This document shows positions 1-8,614 of a stretch of 64,000 bases of DNA, piece by piece (within the stretch, counting starts at the first letter, position 1; every line of letters starts with the position of its first letter). The position numbers were made by a program, and so were the translations under genes. Location: contig OY760942.1 of assembly GCA_963664065.1 (NCBI GenBank), positions 2,666,001 to 2,730,000 on the forward strand. The letters run 5' to 3'. A model generated the notes under the pieces. That model was not told the origin of the DNA. It saw only the letters and a program-made list of their open reading frames with translations, and made no database searches. The DNA is from JABDJL01 sp963664065 (GTDB lineage Bacteria; Pseudomonadota; Gammaproteobacteria; Xanthomonadales; SZUA-36).

Positions 1-174
1 CTGGCCTTCACCGATGGTGAATTCGACCTGCTGGCCTTCTCTCAGGGTTTTACGACCTTCACCTACGATATTGCGAAAGTGAACGAAGACATCACGTTCG
101 TCACCACGTGCAATGAAACCATAACCTTTTTCGTCATTGAACCACTTAACGGTCCCGACTGTAGTATCCGACAT
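1..174 (-). CDS. Cold shock domain protein, CspA family (3' end outside window)
   Basis: Small single-domain OB-fold RNA chaperone that binds single-stranded RNA and melts secondary structure. The 58 visible residues carry RNP1 (KGYGFI, residues 16-21) and RNP2 (DVFVHF, 28-33) after the usual TVKWFNDEKG opening. The family is normally about 67-72 residues, so only about 10 C-terminal residues lie beyond the window edge. The ATG at 174 follows a purine-rich GAGTGAG. An AT-rich TATAGAG stretch upstream could be a -10 element. Whether it is cold-induced or constitutive cannot be told from this sequence. Confidence 0.95.
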   Translation of the reverse strand, partial: MSDTTVGTVKWFNDEKGYGFIARGDERDVFVHFRNIVGEGRKTLREGQQVEFTIGEGQ

Positions 175-524
175 TTTATTAACTCACTCTATATTAGAAA
201 ATTTCCATCCTTATGGACGGCCTTGCTGTAACAGAACGGGAACGGAGCTGGAGGAATCCTGAAGGAAGATCAACAACCTGTACTGGCATAACACTCAATC
301 TCTCGCCGCAACTGGCAGCGGGCACATCATACAGTGACCGTCCCGATCTTGCCAGAACGAATGTTTCTTTCGAAAAAGCATGCACTTGATCAGTTCCTGC
401 GAAGGAAAATATCTATAGATGTCCATTACAGGCTTCAATGCGAACAGGCAAAGAAAGTATCATTGGCATTCACAGGAATAATCCGGCTTCATTACCGCCA
501 GCGGCCGGCTGCAGGGATACATCA
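175..524. promoter_or_regulatory. Divergent intergenic region, csp / MATE exporter
   Basis: Between the leftward cold shock gene and the rightward MATE gene lie about 350 bases without a convincing gene. It must hold the csp promoter and 5' UTR on the minus strand and the MATE promoter on the plus strand. Cold shock genes often have long structured leaders, but no specific cold box or clear sigma-70 pair could be established by eye. Short open frames here overlap each other and have no ribosome site or family resemblance. Confidence 0.4.
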
Positions 525-1871
525 ATGCCGGAAGCAATCAGCACCAGCAACACTGCATCTTCCCATCGCAGAATCTGGGCGATTGCGGGCCCGGCAATCC
601 TGGCCAATTCTTCAGCACCCATGGTTGGGCTGGTGGACACCTGGGCGGTTGGCCATTTGCCCAGTGCAGTTCACCTGGCCTCCGTCGGCCTGGGCAGCGT
701 CATATTCAACTATGTTTTCTGGGCCTTCGGATTCCTGCGCATGGGCACCACCGGACTGGTGGCCCAGGCCTGGGGTGCAGGCGACACCCGGAAATTGACC
801 GCAGAAGTGCTGCGCAGCAGTGCAATGGCATTATTTTTCGGCATCGCGCTGCTGTTGTTTCAGCAAGGAATTCTGGCACTTTCCCTACACGCCATGGCGC
901 CACCCGAAGCAGTCCGAACTATCACCAGCGCGTATTTCAATATTCGCATTTGGGCGGCACCTGCCAGCCTGCTGGTATTTGCCATTTCCGGTGTTTTGTT
1001 CGGCCTTGGTAAAACACGCACAATCCTGGCTCTCCAGCTGGTTCTCAATATCACCAACGGCGCGCTAAACCTGTTTTTCGTTGTCGGACTGGACATGGGC
1101 GTTCCCGGCGTAGCACTGGGCACCCTGATCGCACAATTGTTGACAGCGGTACTTGGCGTCTGGCTTATCGTCAGAATAATCGGATACCAACCATTGCTGG
1201 TTGCAATACGCAGCAGTCAAACCTGGCTGCTGTCACGCATAAAGCGGGTGATGGTGATTAACGGGTTCATATTTGTCCGCACAGTTTTTCTGATGACAGC
1301 ATTGGCCCTTGTCATGCGCATGGCGGGAAGCATGGGGGAAGTCGACATGGCAGCCAGCCACGTTGTCACTCAATTCATGTTGTTGATGGCCCTGGGCCTG
1401 GACGGTTTTGCTCACGCGGCTGAGTCCCTGGCAGGAAACGCATGGGGAAAAGGACTGAGATCAAATTTCCGGCGCTGGGTACGGCTGACCCTGGTATGGG
1501 GTGCGGTGGCCAGCTTGGCTTATGCCCTGCTCTTCTGGATAGCCGGGAATGCCATTACCGGACTGCTGACGGACATCGAAGCAGTCAGGCTGACGGTGAG
1601 CCAACTGATGCCCTTGGTTATCGCGCTGCCGCTTATTTCTGTGTGGTGCTACCAGTTCGACGGTATCTACATTGGCGCAACAGCGGCCTCGGCAATGATG
1701 GTTACCATGGGCCTAGCTTTCGCGGTTTACCTGGCTGTATTGATGCCCATGACAAACGCCTGGGGCTTGCGGGGCTTATGGGGTGCTGTGCTGGTTTTCC
1801 TGGGAATGCGAGGGCTGTTCCAGGCGCTCTGGTATCCGCGCCTCGAAAAAAAACTGTCTTCCGATCAGTAA
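525..1871 (+). CDS. MATE family efflux transporter
   Basis: Inner-membrane multidrug/toxic compound exporter of the MATE (DinF/NorM-like) family, which couples efflux of organic cations to H+ or Na+. The protein is almost entirely hydrophobic with about 12 predicted helices. It shows the family opening (IWAIAGPAILANSSAPMVGLVD) and a second half-repeat starting near 'RIKRVMVINGFIFVRT'. An upstream in-frame ATG at 438 would add 29 non-conserved polar residues. The ATG at 525 is preferred because AGGGA lies 7 nt before it and the resulting 448 residues match the family length. It is monocistronic and convergent with the DUF885 gene. Substrate unknown. Confidence 0.88.
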   Translation: MPEAISTSNTASSHRRIWAIAGPAILANSSAPMVGLVDTWAVGHLPSAVHLASVGLGSVIFNYVFWAFGFLRMGTTGLVAQAWGAGDTRKLTAEVLRSSAMALFFGIALLLFQQGILALSLHAMAPPEAVRTITSAYFNIRIWAAPASLLVFAISGVLFGLGKTRTILALQLVLNITNGALNLFFVVGLDMGVPGVALGTLIAQLLTAVLGVWLIVRIIGYQPLLVAIRSSQTWLLSRIKRVMVINGFIFVRTVFLMTALALVMRMAGSMGEVDMAASHVVTQFMLLMALGLDGFAHAAESLAGNAWGKGLRSNFRRWVRLTLVWGAVASLAYALLFWIAGNAITGLLTDIEAVRLTVSQLMPLVIALPLISVWCYQFDGIYIGATAASAMMVTMGLAFAVYLAVLMPMTNAWGLRGLWGAVLVFLGMRGLFQALWYPRLEKKLSSDQ

Positions 1872-1919
1872 ATCACTCATCCCAGACACCGGCAGTCCCT
1901 CAAGCCGGGGTCCACGTGC

Positions 1920-3743
1920 TTAAGTTCGATCCTCCTCAATGTGCTGTCTGACCAGTTCCTCCAGGATGTTAAGCGGCAACGACCCGCTTCCGAGCACCAC
2001 ATTGTGAAAGGCGCGCATATCGAAATCCTCACCCATCTCTGATTGGGCCAGGTCACGCAACTCCAGAATCTTTGTCATTCCTATCTTGTAAGCCAGGGCC
2101 TGTCCGGCCATGACAAAATATCGTTCAATCTCGGCGGTCACATCGCTTTGGGCCATGCCGGTATTGATTATCATGTATTCAATAGCGCGTTCACGGCTCC
2201 ATCGCTGTGCGTGAATTCCGGTATCCACAACGAGCCTGACCGCGCGGAACAGTTCCGCCTGCAACCTGCCGATGTTGTCGTAGGGGTCATCCTGGAAACC
2301 CAGTTCCCAGGCCAATCGCTCTGCATACAGCGCCCATCCTTCCGTATAGGCAGTAAACGGGATCATGCGGCGAAAAAACGGTAGTCCTTCGAGCTGTTGC
2401 TGGACGGCTATTTGAAAATGATGACCCGGTACCGCTTCGTGATAAGCAAGGGTTCGCATGCCATATTTGGGTGTTGCCTTGATGTCATAGAGGTTGGCGT
2501 AAAACACCCCGGGCCGTGAACCGTCGAAGGCCGGTTGCTGATAGTAGGCACCTGGCGCGGTTTTTTCCTTGAACTCGGGGATTCTTTGAACCTCGACCGC
2601 TGACTCGTGTTTCAAGTCAAAAAACGGATCGAGGCCCCCGGAAATTTCATCAATGATGGTTTGGTAATCCGCCAGTATCGACTCGCGGCCTTCCGCGCTG
2701 TCTGAATAGTAGAAATCTTCGCGTTCCGCCATTTCACCGATCGCTACGCTGAATCCTTGCGAAACATCCCAGCCTTCGGTGTCAAGAATGCGAAGGATTT
2801 CAGCCTGGATACGATCCGCTTCGGTCAGGCCGAAATTATGAATAAATTCAGGTGAGTAGTCCGTAGTCGTGAACAGCTTGATGGCAAGCGCATATAACTC
2901 GTCCCCATCGGGCAGGTTCCAGATGCCGAAATTGTTCTCGACCTTGCCGTCCAGAGTTTCGAAGTAAGCGATCAAGCTCCCATAAGCCGGATAGACTGTA
3001 TTCTCAATTTCCACCCTGGCCTCCAGTGCAATACGTTCCTGCTCCCCGGCCGGTAACTCTGCTTCTTTCATCTTTTCTACCAGCGACACCATCAGGATTC
3101 CTTCTTCAGCCGGCGTGGCGATGAAATTGCGCATTTCCTCAAGTACTTTTGTCACTACGAACTGTGGTGGAAGAATGTCCAGACTCTCGCGGTGCCGCAA
3201 GCCTTCCAGCACCTGGTCGAATTTGATTCCGACCTTCGACAGACGGGTGACGTAATCTTCGGCGTCACTCACATTATTAACCTGGTGGGTGGATTCCATG
3301 AACGAAGGAAAACCATTCTGCACACCAAACAGCTGGTTGACCGGGTAGTTATGGAAACGAAATTTCTGGCCATCGACGATGAGGTCCATCAGGCTGAGCG
3401 CAACCCGCTTGGACATCAGATCGGCTTCACTCAAATCCTGGTCTTCATAGGACTTCAGCACCTTGTGCGCATGCACCATCTGTTCCATGAACCGGTCTCC
3501 GGCCGCTATTGAATCATCGTCGAGCTCAGAGTTATGGCCGTTGATACCAAATTGCTCTAAAACTCTGATTGAACTCAACATTTCTGGGCTTTCAAGCCCG
3601 ATTTGGAGAAATGTCCGGGCGAAAAACAAATTGATGGTCAGAGGCTTGTAATTCCAGGTATGGAACACGAACAAACCAGCAAGCAGGACCACCACACCAA
3701 GCAGGGCAGCGGCAATCTTCAGTATTTTCTTAAACCGTGTCAT
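1920..3743 (-). CDS. DUF885 family membrane-anchored putative metallopeptidase
   Basis: A 607-residue DUF885 protein with one N-terminal membrane segment (about residues 8-28) followed by a large periplasmic domain. The family signature HEAVPGHHFQ sits near residues 433-442, with a downstream EGWALYAERL that supplies a further metal-ligand candidate. These are the hallmarks of this predicted zinc-dependent carboxypeptidase-like family. AGGAAG precedes the ATG. It lies 33 nt after gabT on the same strand, so it is probably co-transcribed with it. Substrate is unknown; family members are annotated from general peptidase similarity, so the catalytic role is inference. Confidence 0.85.
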   Translation of the reverse strand: MTRFKKILKIAAALLGVVVLLAGLFVFHTWNYKPLTINLFFARTFLQIGLESPEMLSSIRVLEQFGINGHNSELDDDSIAAGDRFMEQMVHAHKVLKSYEDQDLSEADLMSKRVALSLMDLIVDGQKFRFHNYPVNQLFGVQNGFPSFMESTHQVNNVSDAEDYVTRLSKVGIKFDQVLEGLRHRESLDILPPQFVVTKVLEEMRNFIATPAEEGILMVSLVEKMKEAELPAGEQERIALEARVEIENTVYPAYGSLIAYFETLDGKVENNFGIWNLPDGDELYALAIKLFTTTDYSPEFIHNFGLTEADRIQAEILRILDTEGWDVSQGFSVAIGEMAEREDFYYSDSAEGRESILADYQTIIDEISGGLDPFFDLKHESAVEVQRIPEFKEKTAPGAYYQQPAFDGSRPGVFYANLYDIKATPKYGMRTLAYHEAVPGHHFQIAVQQQLEGLPFFRRMIPFTAYTEGWALYAERLAWELGFQDDPYDNIGRLQAELFRAVRLVVDTGIHAQRWSRERAIEYMIINTGMAQSDVTAEIERYFVMAGQALAYKIGMTKILELRDLAQSEMGEDFDMRAFHNVVLGSGSLPLNILEELVRQHIEEDRT

Positions 3744-3776
3744 CTCGAATTCTTCCTGTTGTTTAACTGTCGGGGT

Positions 3777-5051
3777 TCAGACGCATTCGGCAAACACCTT
3801 GCCAAGTATTTCAAGTCCTTCGTCCAGGTGATCAAAAGGTATGGTCAATGGCGCGAGGATGCGGATCACATTGCTGCGGACACCGCAGGAAATAATCAGC
3901 AGGCCGGATTCACACGCTTTGCTCACCAGGTCACTGGTCAGGCCGGCGTCCGGCTGTGCGGGATCGCCATCGATGACCAATTCCATTGCAACCATCGCAC
4001 CCTTGCCGCGAATATCTCCAATTCGCCCGGGGTAATCACTGGACAGCGCCTCCAGGCCCGCTTTCAACCGCCCGCCGATCTCATTAGCACGCTCACACAG
4101 CGCTTCTTTATCAATGATATTCAATACCGTCAGCGCGGCTGCGCATGCAGGTGGTGAAGCCGCATAAGTCCCTCCCAGGCCACCGGGGTCGGGCGCATCC
4201 ATGATTTCATGCTTACCTACTACCGCTGCCAGCGGATAGCCTCCGGCGATACCCTTGGCCAGCGTGATGATATCCGGTTCCACGTTTTCATACTGGGTGG
4301 CAAACATTTTTCCGGTTCGGCCGAAACCGGTCTGAATTTCATCCACCACAAATACGATGCCATGCCGGTCACAGACTTCCCTGAGTCGGGTAAGAAATCC
4401 ATCCGGTACCGGATAAAATCCGGCTTCGCCCTGGATTGGCTCGACAATGATGGCCGCAACCCTGGAAGGCTCAATATCGTTCTTGAACAGGTGTTCCAGT
4501 GCCAGCAGAGAATCATCGGCAGAAATTCCCAGGTACCGGGCAGGAAACGGTGCATGATAAATTTCTGGTGTAAAAGGTCCGAAACCTTTCTTGTACGGCA
4601 CGACTTTGCCGGTGAGTCCCATGCACAGGTTTGTCCTGCCATGGAATCCCCCGCTAAAAGCGATTACACCGGGACGGCCGGTCTTTGCCCGTGCAATCTT
4701 GATGGCGTTCTCCACCGCCTCGGCGCCGGTCGAAACGAAAATGGTACGGGCATTATCGATCGGAACGGCGTCGTTCAGACGCCCGGCCAGTTCCACCGCG
4801 CTGCTGTACGGGGTCACCATGACGCAGGTATGGCTGAATGCCTCAACCTGCGACTTGACTGCCTCGACAATCTCGGGATGACTGTGGCCGGTGTTGACCA
4901 CGGCAATGCCGCTGCCAAAATCAATGTAACGATTACCGTCCACATCCCAAATTTCAGCGTTACGGGCTTTATCCACGAAAACCGGGAAAATATTTCCCAT
5001 ACCCCTGGCGAAGGCTTTCAGCTTGCGCTCCTGCCAATGCATATTGTCCAT
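3777..5051 (-). CDS. gabT: 4-aminobutyrate aminotransferase (class III PLP aminotransferase)
   Basis: PLP-dependent transaminase converting 4-aminobutyrate and 2-oxoglutarate to succinate semialdehyde and glutamate. At 424 residues it matches GabT length (426 in E. coli). It shows the cofactor-binding 'STGAEAVENAIKIAR', the 'VVDEIQTGFGRTG' aspartate motif, and the PLP lysine in 'LAKGIAGGYPLAA' near residue 265. An in-frame ATG 29 codons upstream adds residues with no family counterpart, so the start at 5051 is chosen. No gabD is adjacent. Other omega-aminotransferases of this class (ornithine, 5-aminovalerate) cannot be fully excluded, but the overall sequence reads as GabT. Confidence 0.92.
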   Translation of the reverse strand: MDNMHWQERKLKAFARGMGNIFPVFVDKARNAEIWDVDGNRYIDFGSGIAVVNTGHSHPEIVEAVKSQVEAFSHTCVMVTPYSSAVELAGRLNDAVPIDNARTIFVSTGAEAVENAIKIARAKTGRPGVIAFSGGFHGRTNLCMGLTGKVVPYKKGFGPFTPEIYHAPFPARYLGISADDSLLALEHLFKNDIEPSRVAAIIVEPIQGEAGFYPVPDGFLTRLREVCDRHGIVFVVDEIQTGFGRTGKMFATQYENVEPDIITLAKGIAGGYPLAAVVGKHEIMDAPDPGGLGGTYAASPPACAAALTVLNIIDKEALCERANEIGGRLKAGLEALSSDYPGRIGDIRGKGAMVAMELVIDGDPAQPDAGLTSDLVSKACESGLLIISCGVRSNVIRILAPLTIPFDHLDEGLEILGKVFAECV

Positions 5052-5165
5052 TGTTTGTGTTCTTTCGGCCTGGTACAGCCCGTTGAAAACCGAAAGGCGA
5101 ATTTTAGAGCAAAACACCTTGCTTCGCTTAACCTGCATATTTCATCAAGGATCAGGAGAATTTAT

Positions 5166-5774
5166 TTATTCTGTGGCTTTTCCCAGTTGCCCAGGCACAG
5201 ATCGGAATATCTGGTCCATAGCCCTTTGATGGGCGGAGACTATGTCCGTCAACTGCTGTCCGCTCACCGCCGCGCTTGCTGCAAGCTTCACCGGCTTACT
5301 CAGGCCCTGGCAGTCAAAGTGGCCCGACATGTAGATTTGCACGGAAGTGGCCATGCCACTTCGGTCAATTTGCGTGTAAAACCGCTTTATCTCGAGATCC
5401 AGTTGGCAATCCTGACTGCCAGAATTCCGCCCATCGGATACCCGGGCGAAGCGGCCGGACTCCTGCAACGAACGCCGCAGCAAGGAACCTGCAAATTCGG
5501 GTAAATGATCAGGCCAGCGTGCGCCCTCATAGTGATTTAATTCCGCATCCGGACTCATGGTAAGCAAATGATCTGAATCCAGACCCGGAACAACTTTGAC
5601 AGACAAAGCCAGGTCCGGGGCATCCGCAGACAGCCCGGAAGAATGCGATGTGCTGTATGGGCTGAGCCAAAATGTTTTATCCGCCGGCTTATCGCTGTTT
5701 AGCAGCCCGCCACATGAGGCAAGCACAACAGCGACCGAAAGCAAGAGCAGCGTAGTTTTGAAGTCTTGTCTCAC
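5166..5774 (-). CDS. ABC-type transport auxiliary lipoprotein (PqiC/DUF330-like)
   Basis: Outer-membrane-directed lipoprotein of 202 residues with a lipobox VLASC and acylated Cys21. The mature part resembles the PqiC/YmbA (DUF330) family: 'DHLPEFAGSLLRRSLQESGRFARVSD', then a beta-rich stretch 'DCQLDLEIKRFYTQ'. PqiC-type proteins tie MCE tunnels to the outer membrane. The start is GTG at 5774, three bases after the MCE stop codon, so translation is probably coupled. Last gene of the MCE operon. Confidence 0.85.
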   Translation of the reverse strand: MRQDFKTTLLLLSVAVVLASCGGLLNSDKPADKTFWLSPYSTSHSSGLSADAPDLALSVKVVPGLDSDHLLTMSPDAELNHYEGARWPDHLPEFAGSLLRRSLQESGRFARVSDGRNSGSQDCQLDLEIKRFYTQIDRSGMATSVQIYMSGHFDCQGLSKPVKLAASAAVSGQQLTDIVSAHQRAMDQIFRSVPGQLGKATE

Positions 5775-5777
5775 TTA

Positions 5778-6706
5778 CTATTCCTTTGCTTTGACCGGCT
5801 CATCTTCGGACTTGTATACCAGGCTGGAAGGATTATCACGAATTTCCTGAAGCAGCTTCTCCATTTCGCGTAACGCATCCCTGGCATCCGACACCAGTTC
5901 CGGAACCTGCCCCAGGCCATTGTTCAGAAACTCATTCATGTCAGTGCTGTTGCTGCCCGCCCAGTCATCGAGGCGTGTAATCAGACTGGCCAGTCTTTTA
6001 CTCATTTCCTCAATGTTGATCATGGTTTCATTCAGGCCCGGCCTCAGGTCACTGGCCACGCTTTTCAACTCTACCAGTGTGGCCTGGACATCCTGAAGCG
6101 TTGCGGTCAGTCTCTCGGGCAAAGACGCGAATGCTTGCTCCTCGTCTTTGATTGCCCTGGTCAAAGATTCAATATTCTGCAAGGTTCCCGCAACCAGTTC
6201 CGGGTTGTCCCCGCCGATCAACCTGCCGGCCTGGTCCAGCAAAGCATTTACTTTTTCCATGATCTGTGGCGCACCGGATAACAGGGCGGCCAATCCGGAA
6301 TCCCTGACTTTGATCACCGGGAAGTCCAGACCAGGTGGGGTTTTCAAAGGCAGGTTCATGCCAGGGTCGCCAACCAGGTTGATCACAGCTACGCCGGTGA
6401 TTCCCTGGAAAGCAAGACTGGCTGAAGTACCGGTGTCAATCGGGGTGGATTCCAGCACTTCAATGTCAATCCTCACGCTCATCGGATCTCCGGGGATGAT
6501 TTCCATGCGGGTGACATTGCCGACTTCTACACCTAGGTAAAAACTGGCCCGCCCAGCATTAATCCGCTGACATCCTTGTAAAAAAACATACTGTAATTTG
6601 CCGTGGGTTCACCACCCTGCTTTCCGCTAAGCCATATTGTGAACACAATAAAGAAAGCCAGCGCGGCACTGACCACGATTCCAACTTTCAGATGATTGCT
6701 AATCAC
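5778..6706 (-). CDS. MCE domain (MlaD-type) substrate-binding protein, broken by a -1 frameshift
   Basis: Membrane-anchored MCE protein of a phospholipid transport system. The N-terminal TM segment reads 'LKVGIVVSAALAFFIVFTIW'. The MCE core runs through 'FFYKDVSGLMLGGPVF' and resumes in another frame as 'YLGVEVGNVTRMEII', followed by a long helical C-terminal region. The shift is at about 6537-6543: five T (coding strand) where six are needed. Repaired length is about 309 residues, normal for the family. The start is GTG at 6706, with AGGAG 8 nt upstream, overlapping the ATPase stop. As read, translation stops after '...GGPVFT'. The operon neighbours make the assignment firm. An assembly deletion is the simplest explanation. 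Confidence 0.85.
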
Positions 6707-7463
6707 GCCTGCCGCTCCTGCTTGCCCAGTTCGCCCTTTGTGACCTGGGCACGCCAAAATAGCTTTTTATCCACGGATGATCCGACTCCAGGATTTCATC
6801 CACAGTCCCTACTATAGCGCCTCGATCGACCAATACCGCAATCCGGTCGCAGGTACCGAACAGGGTGTCCATGTCGTGGGTAATCATCAGGCTAGTCAGA
6901 TTCAGGTTATCGTGCAGATAAGTGATCAGCTTGTCGAATTCTGTCGCAGCGATAGGGTCCAGACCTGCAGTTGGTTCGTCCAGAAACAGAATTTTCGGTT
7001 CCAGGGCCAATGCGCGGGCCAGCGAAACACGTTTGCGCATACCCCCGGACAGTTCAGAAGGGTACTTATCGGCCACCGACAAAGACAGTCCGGCCATCAA
7101 TAACTTGAGGCTGGCCAGTTCATGCCTCGTTTCCAGTGGCATGTCGGAGTGCAGGGCAATCGGCAACTCAACGTTTTCCTGTACGGTTAAGCCGGATAAT
7201 AGAGCGCCTCCCTGGAACAGCACGCCCCAGTGGCGGTTAGGTCCGGGTTTTAGATATTCGATTTCCTGACCGAGTACCGTGATTGTCCCACCCGTTGGCT
7301 TCTGCAAACCGAGGATACTGCGCATCAATACCGATTTTCCTGTACCGGAGCCACCAACCAGCCCCAGGATTTCATCCCTTCTGACATCAAGTGACAGTTT
7401 GTCGTGAACCAGCTGGTTTCCAAAGCGGTTTACAAGGTCTGTTACGGAAATTACGATTTCCAT
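6699..7463 (-). CDS. ABC transporter ATP-binding protein, MlaF-type (MCE system)
   Basis: Cytoplasmic ATPase of the MCE lipid transporter, 254 residues. Visible motifs are Walker A GGSGTGKS (37-44), Q-loop region 'GVLFQGGALLSGLTV', signature LSGGMRKR, Walker B 'ILFLDEPTAGLDP' and switch histidine 'LMITHDM'. The 'SGLTVQENVELPI' segment is typical of the MlaF/Ttg2A branch. Its ATG overlaps the permease stop at 7463 and its stop overlaps the GTG of the MCE gene, so the operon is translationally coupled. Function is inferred from the family: powering lipid movement between inner and outer membranes, direction unknown. Confidence 0.94.
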   Translation of the reverse strand: MEIVISVTDLVNRFGNQLVHDKLSLDVRRDEILGLVGGSGTGKSVLMRSILGLQKPTGGTITVLGQEIEYLKPGPNRHWGVLFQGGALLSGLTVQENVELPIALHSDMPLETRHELASLKLLMAGLSLSVADKYPSELSGGMRKRVSLARALALEPKILFLDEPTAGLDPIAATEFDKLITYLHDNLNLTSLMITHDMDTLFGTCDRIAVLVDRGAIVGTVDEILESDHPWIKSYFGVPRSQRANWASRSGRRD

Positions 7464-8584
7464 CAGATACCCAGCCGTGTGAACACCATGGTGAAATAAG
7501 CATCGGCCAGTAGTATCAGGAAGATGGACTGAACCACCGCCACCGTTGTTTTCTGGCCCAATTCTTCAGCCGAATGCTCGACCTGCATGCCACGTAATGT
7601 GCTGGTCACCGCTATCAGGAACGCGAAAAACGGCGCCTTGACCAATCCGACCATCAGGTCATTCATATCTGAACTGAAAGCCACCCGTTCCACGAACTGA
7701 ACAGCGCCGATGTCCAGTGTGCCAATCGCGATCAGCGCGCCCCCTGCAAGACCGGCGATATCTGCAAATATCGTCACCATGGGTAATGCAATAACCATCC
7801 CCAGTACCCTTGGGACTACCAGGATCTGGTTGGGGTTAAGGCCGAGCACCCGCAATGCGTCAATTCCCTCGTTGAGCTTCATCGTGCCCAGTGCTGCTGC
7901 AAAAGCGCTGCCCGACCTTCCGGCTATCATGACTGATGCCAGCAAAACACCCATTTCCCGCATGATGGATATGCTGACCAGGTCAACCACGAAAATCTTT
8001 GCACCGAATTGTTCCAGTTGACCGGATGCCTGGTAGGCCAAAACGATTCCGATCAGGAAGGTGATCACCATGACGATGGGAATCGCCTTTACACCGGTCT
8101 CGTAAACCTGCTTGATGGTCTCACCGAATATCAGCCTAAAAGGACGCCGCACACCGTCCATGATCGAGTTGCTTATGAATCCGACTTCCTCAAAGCTGGT
8201 GGTGGTCGACTTCCCCAGTTGTTCAAGGCCGGTCTTGAGCCAGGGATGGGATTCCGGTTCGCCACCTTCCTCCTCGAACTCCCGGATCGCGGCCATGTCG
8301 ATATTATTCTGGAGAAATTTGAAGTGCGCGGCCTTGAAACCGACAAAATCAGATTTGATACCCAACTCTGCAAGTTGTTGTGAACGGTCGTACAGTACCC
8401 AGGCGCCGGCAATATCGATATCCTGCAAACCCCCACAGTGGAATATTACCGGCTTCCCGTCGGAGGAAATCACCGAAGCCGTAGCATCCTCCAGTTCCGT
8501 TACATTATCGAACACCCAGTCGCTTTTCAGGCCGACCTTGAGGACATCAGCCTGCTTTTCAATGCTCAAATAAGCACTCATCAT
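7463..8584 (-). CDS. MlaE-family ABC permease with N-terminal STAS domain
   Basis: Inner-membrane permease of the MCE system, 373 residues. Residues 1 to about 100 form a soluble STAS domain ('VIFHCGGLQDIDIAGAWVLY'), the counterpart of MlaB. From about 125 the MlaE fold follows with 'YQASGQLEQFGAKIFVVDLV', 'MREMGVLLASVMIAGRSGSAFAAALG' and 'EGIDALRVLGLNPNQ', the conserved MlaE core that contacts the ATPase. The STAS-MlaE fusion replaces separate mlaB and mlaE genes. A second ATG one codon later is equally possible. First gene of the permease-ATPase-MCE-lipoprotein operon, 30 nt after the M14 gene. Confidence 0.92.
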   Translation of the reverse strand: MMSAYLSIEKQADVLKVGLKSDWVFDNVTELEDATASVISSDGKPVIFHCGGLQDIDIAGAWVLYDRSQQLAELGIKSDFVGFKAAHFKFLQNNIDMAAIREFEEEGGEPESHPWLKTGLEQLGKSTTTSFEEVGFISNSIMDGVRRPFRLIFGETIKQVYETGVKAIPIVMVITFLIGIVLAYQASGQLEQFGAKIFVVDLVSISIMREMGVLLASVMIAGRSGSAFAAALGTMKLNEGIDALRVLGLNPNQILVVPRVLGMVIALPMVTIFADIAGLAGGALIAIGTLDIGAVQFVERVAFSSDMNDLMVGLVKAPFFAFLIAVTSTLRGMQVEHSAEELGQKTTVAVVQSIFLILLADAYFTMVFTRLGI

Positions 8585-8614
8585 GGCAAGGCAACCTGTC
8601 TATTCACCGGGGGA

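Noticed and set aside
194..385. 63-codon leftward frame upstream of the cold shock gene
   Set aside because: Weak start context, overlapping frames on both strands, and no resemblance to a known protein.
4209..5504. Long rightward open frame (431 codons) across gabT and the lipoprotein gene
   Set aside because: It is antisense to clear genes on the other strand, has no ribosome site and no family resemblance.
6530..6550. Programmed -1 frameshift in the MCE gene
   Set aside because: Only a single TTT slip is possible, with no tandem slippery heptamer and no evident stimulatory hairpin, and three other genes nearby show the same kind of missing base.
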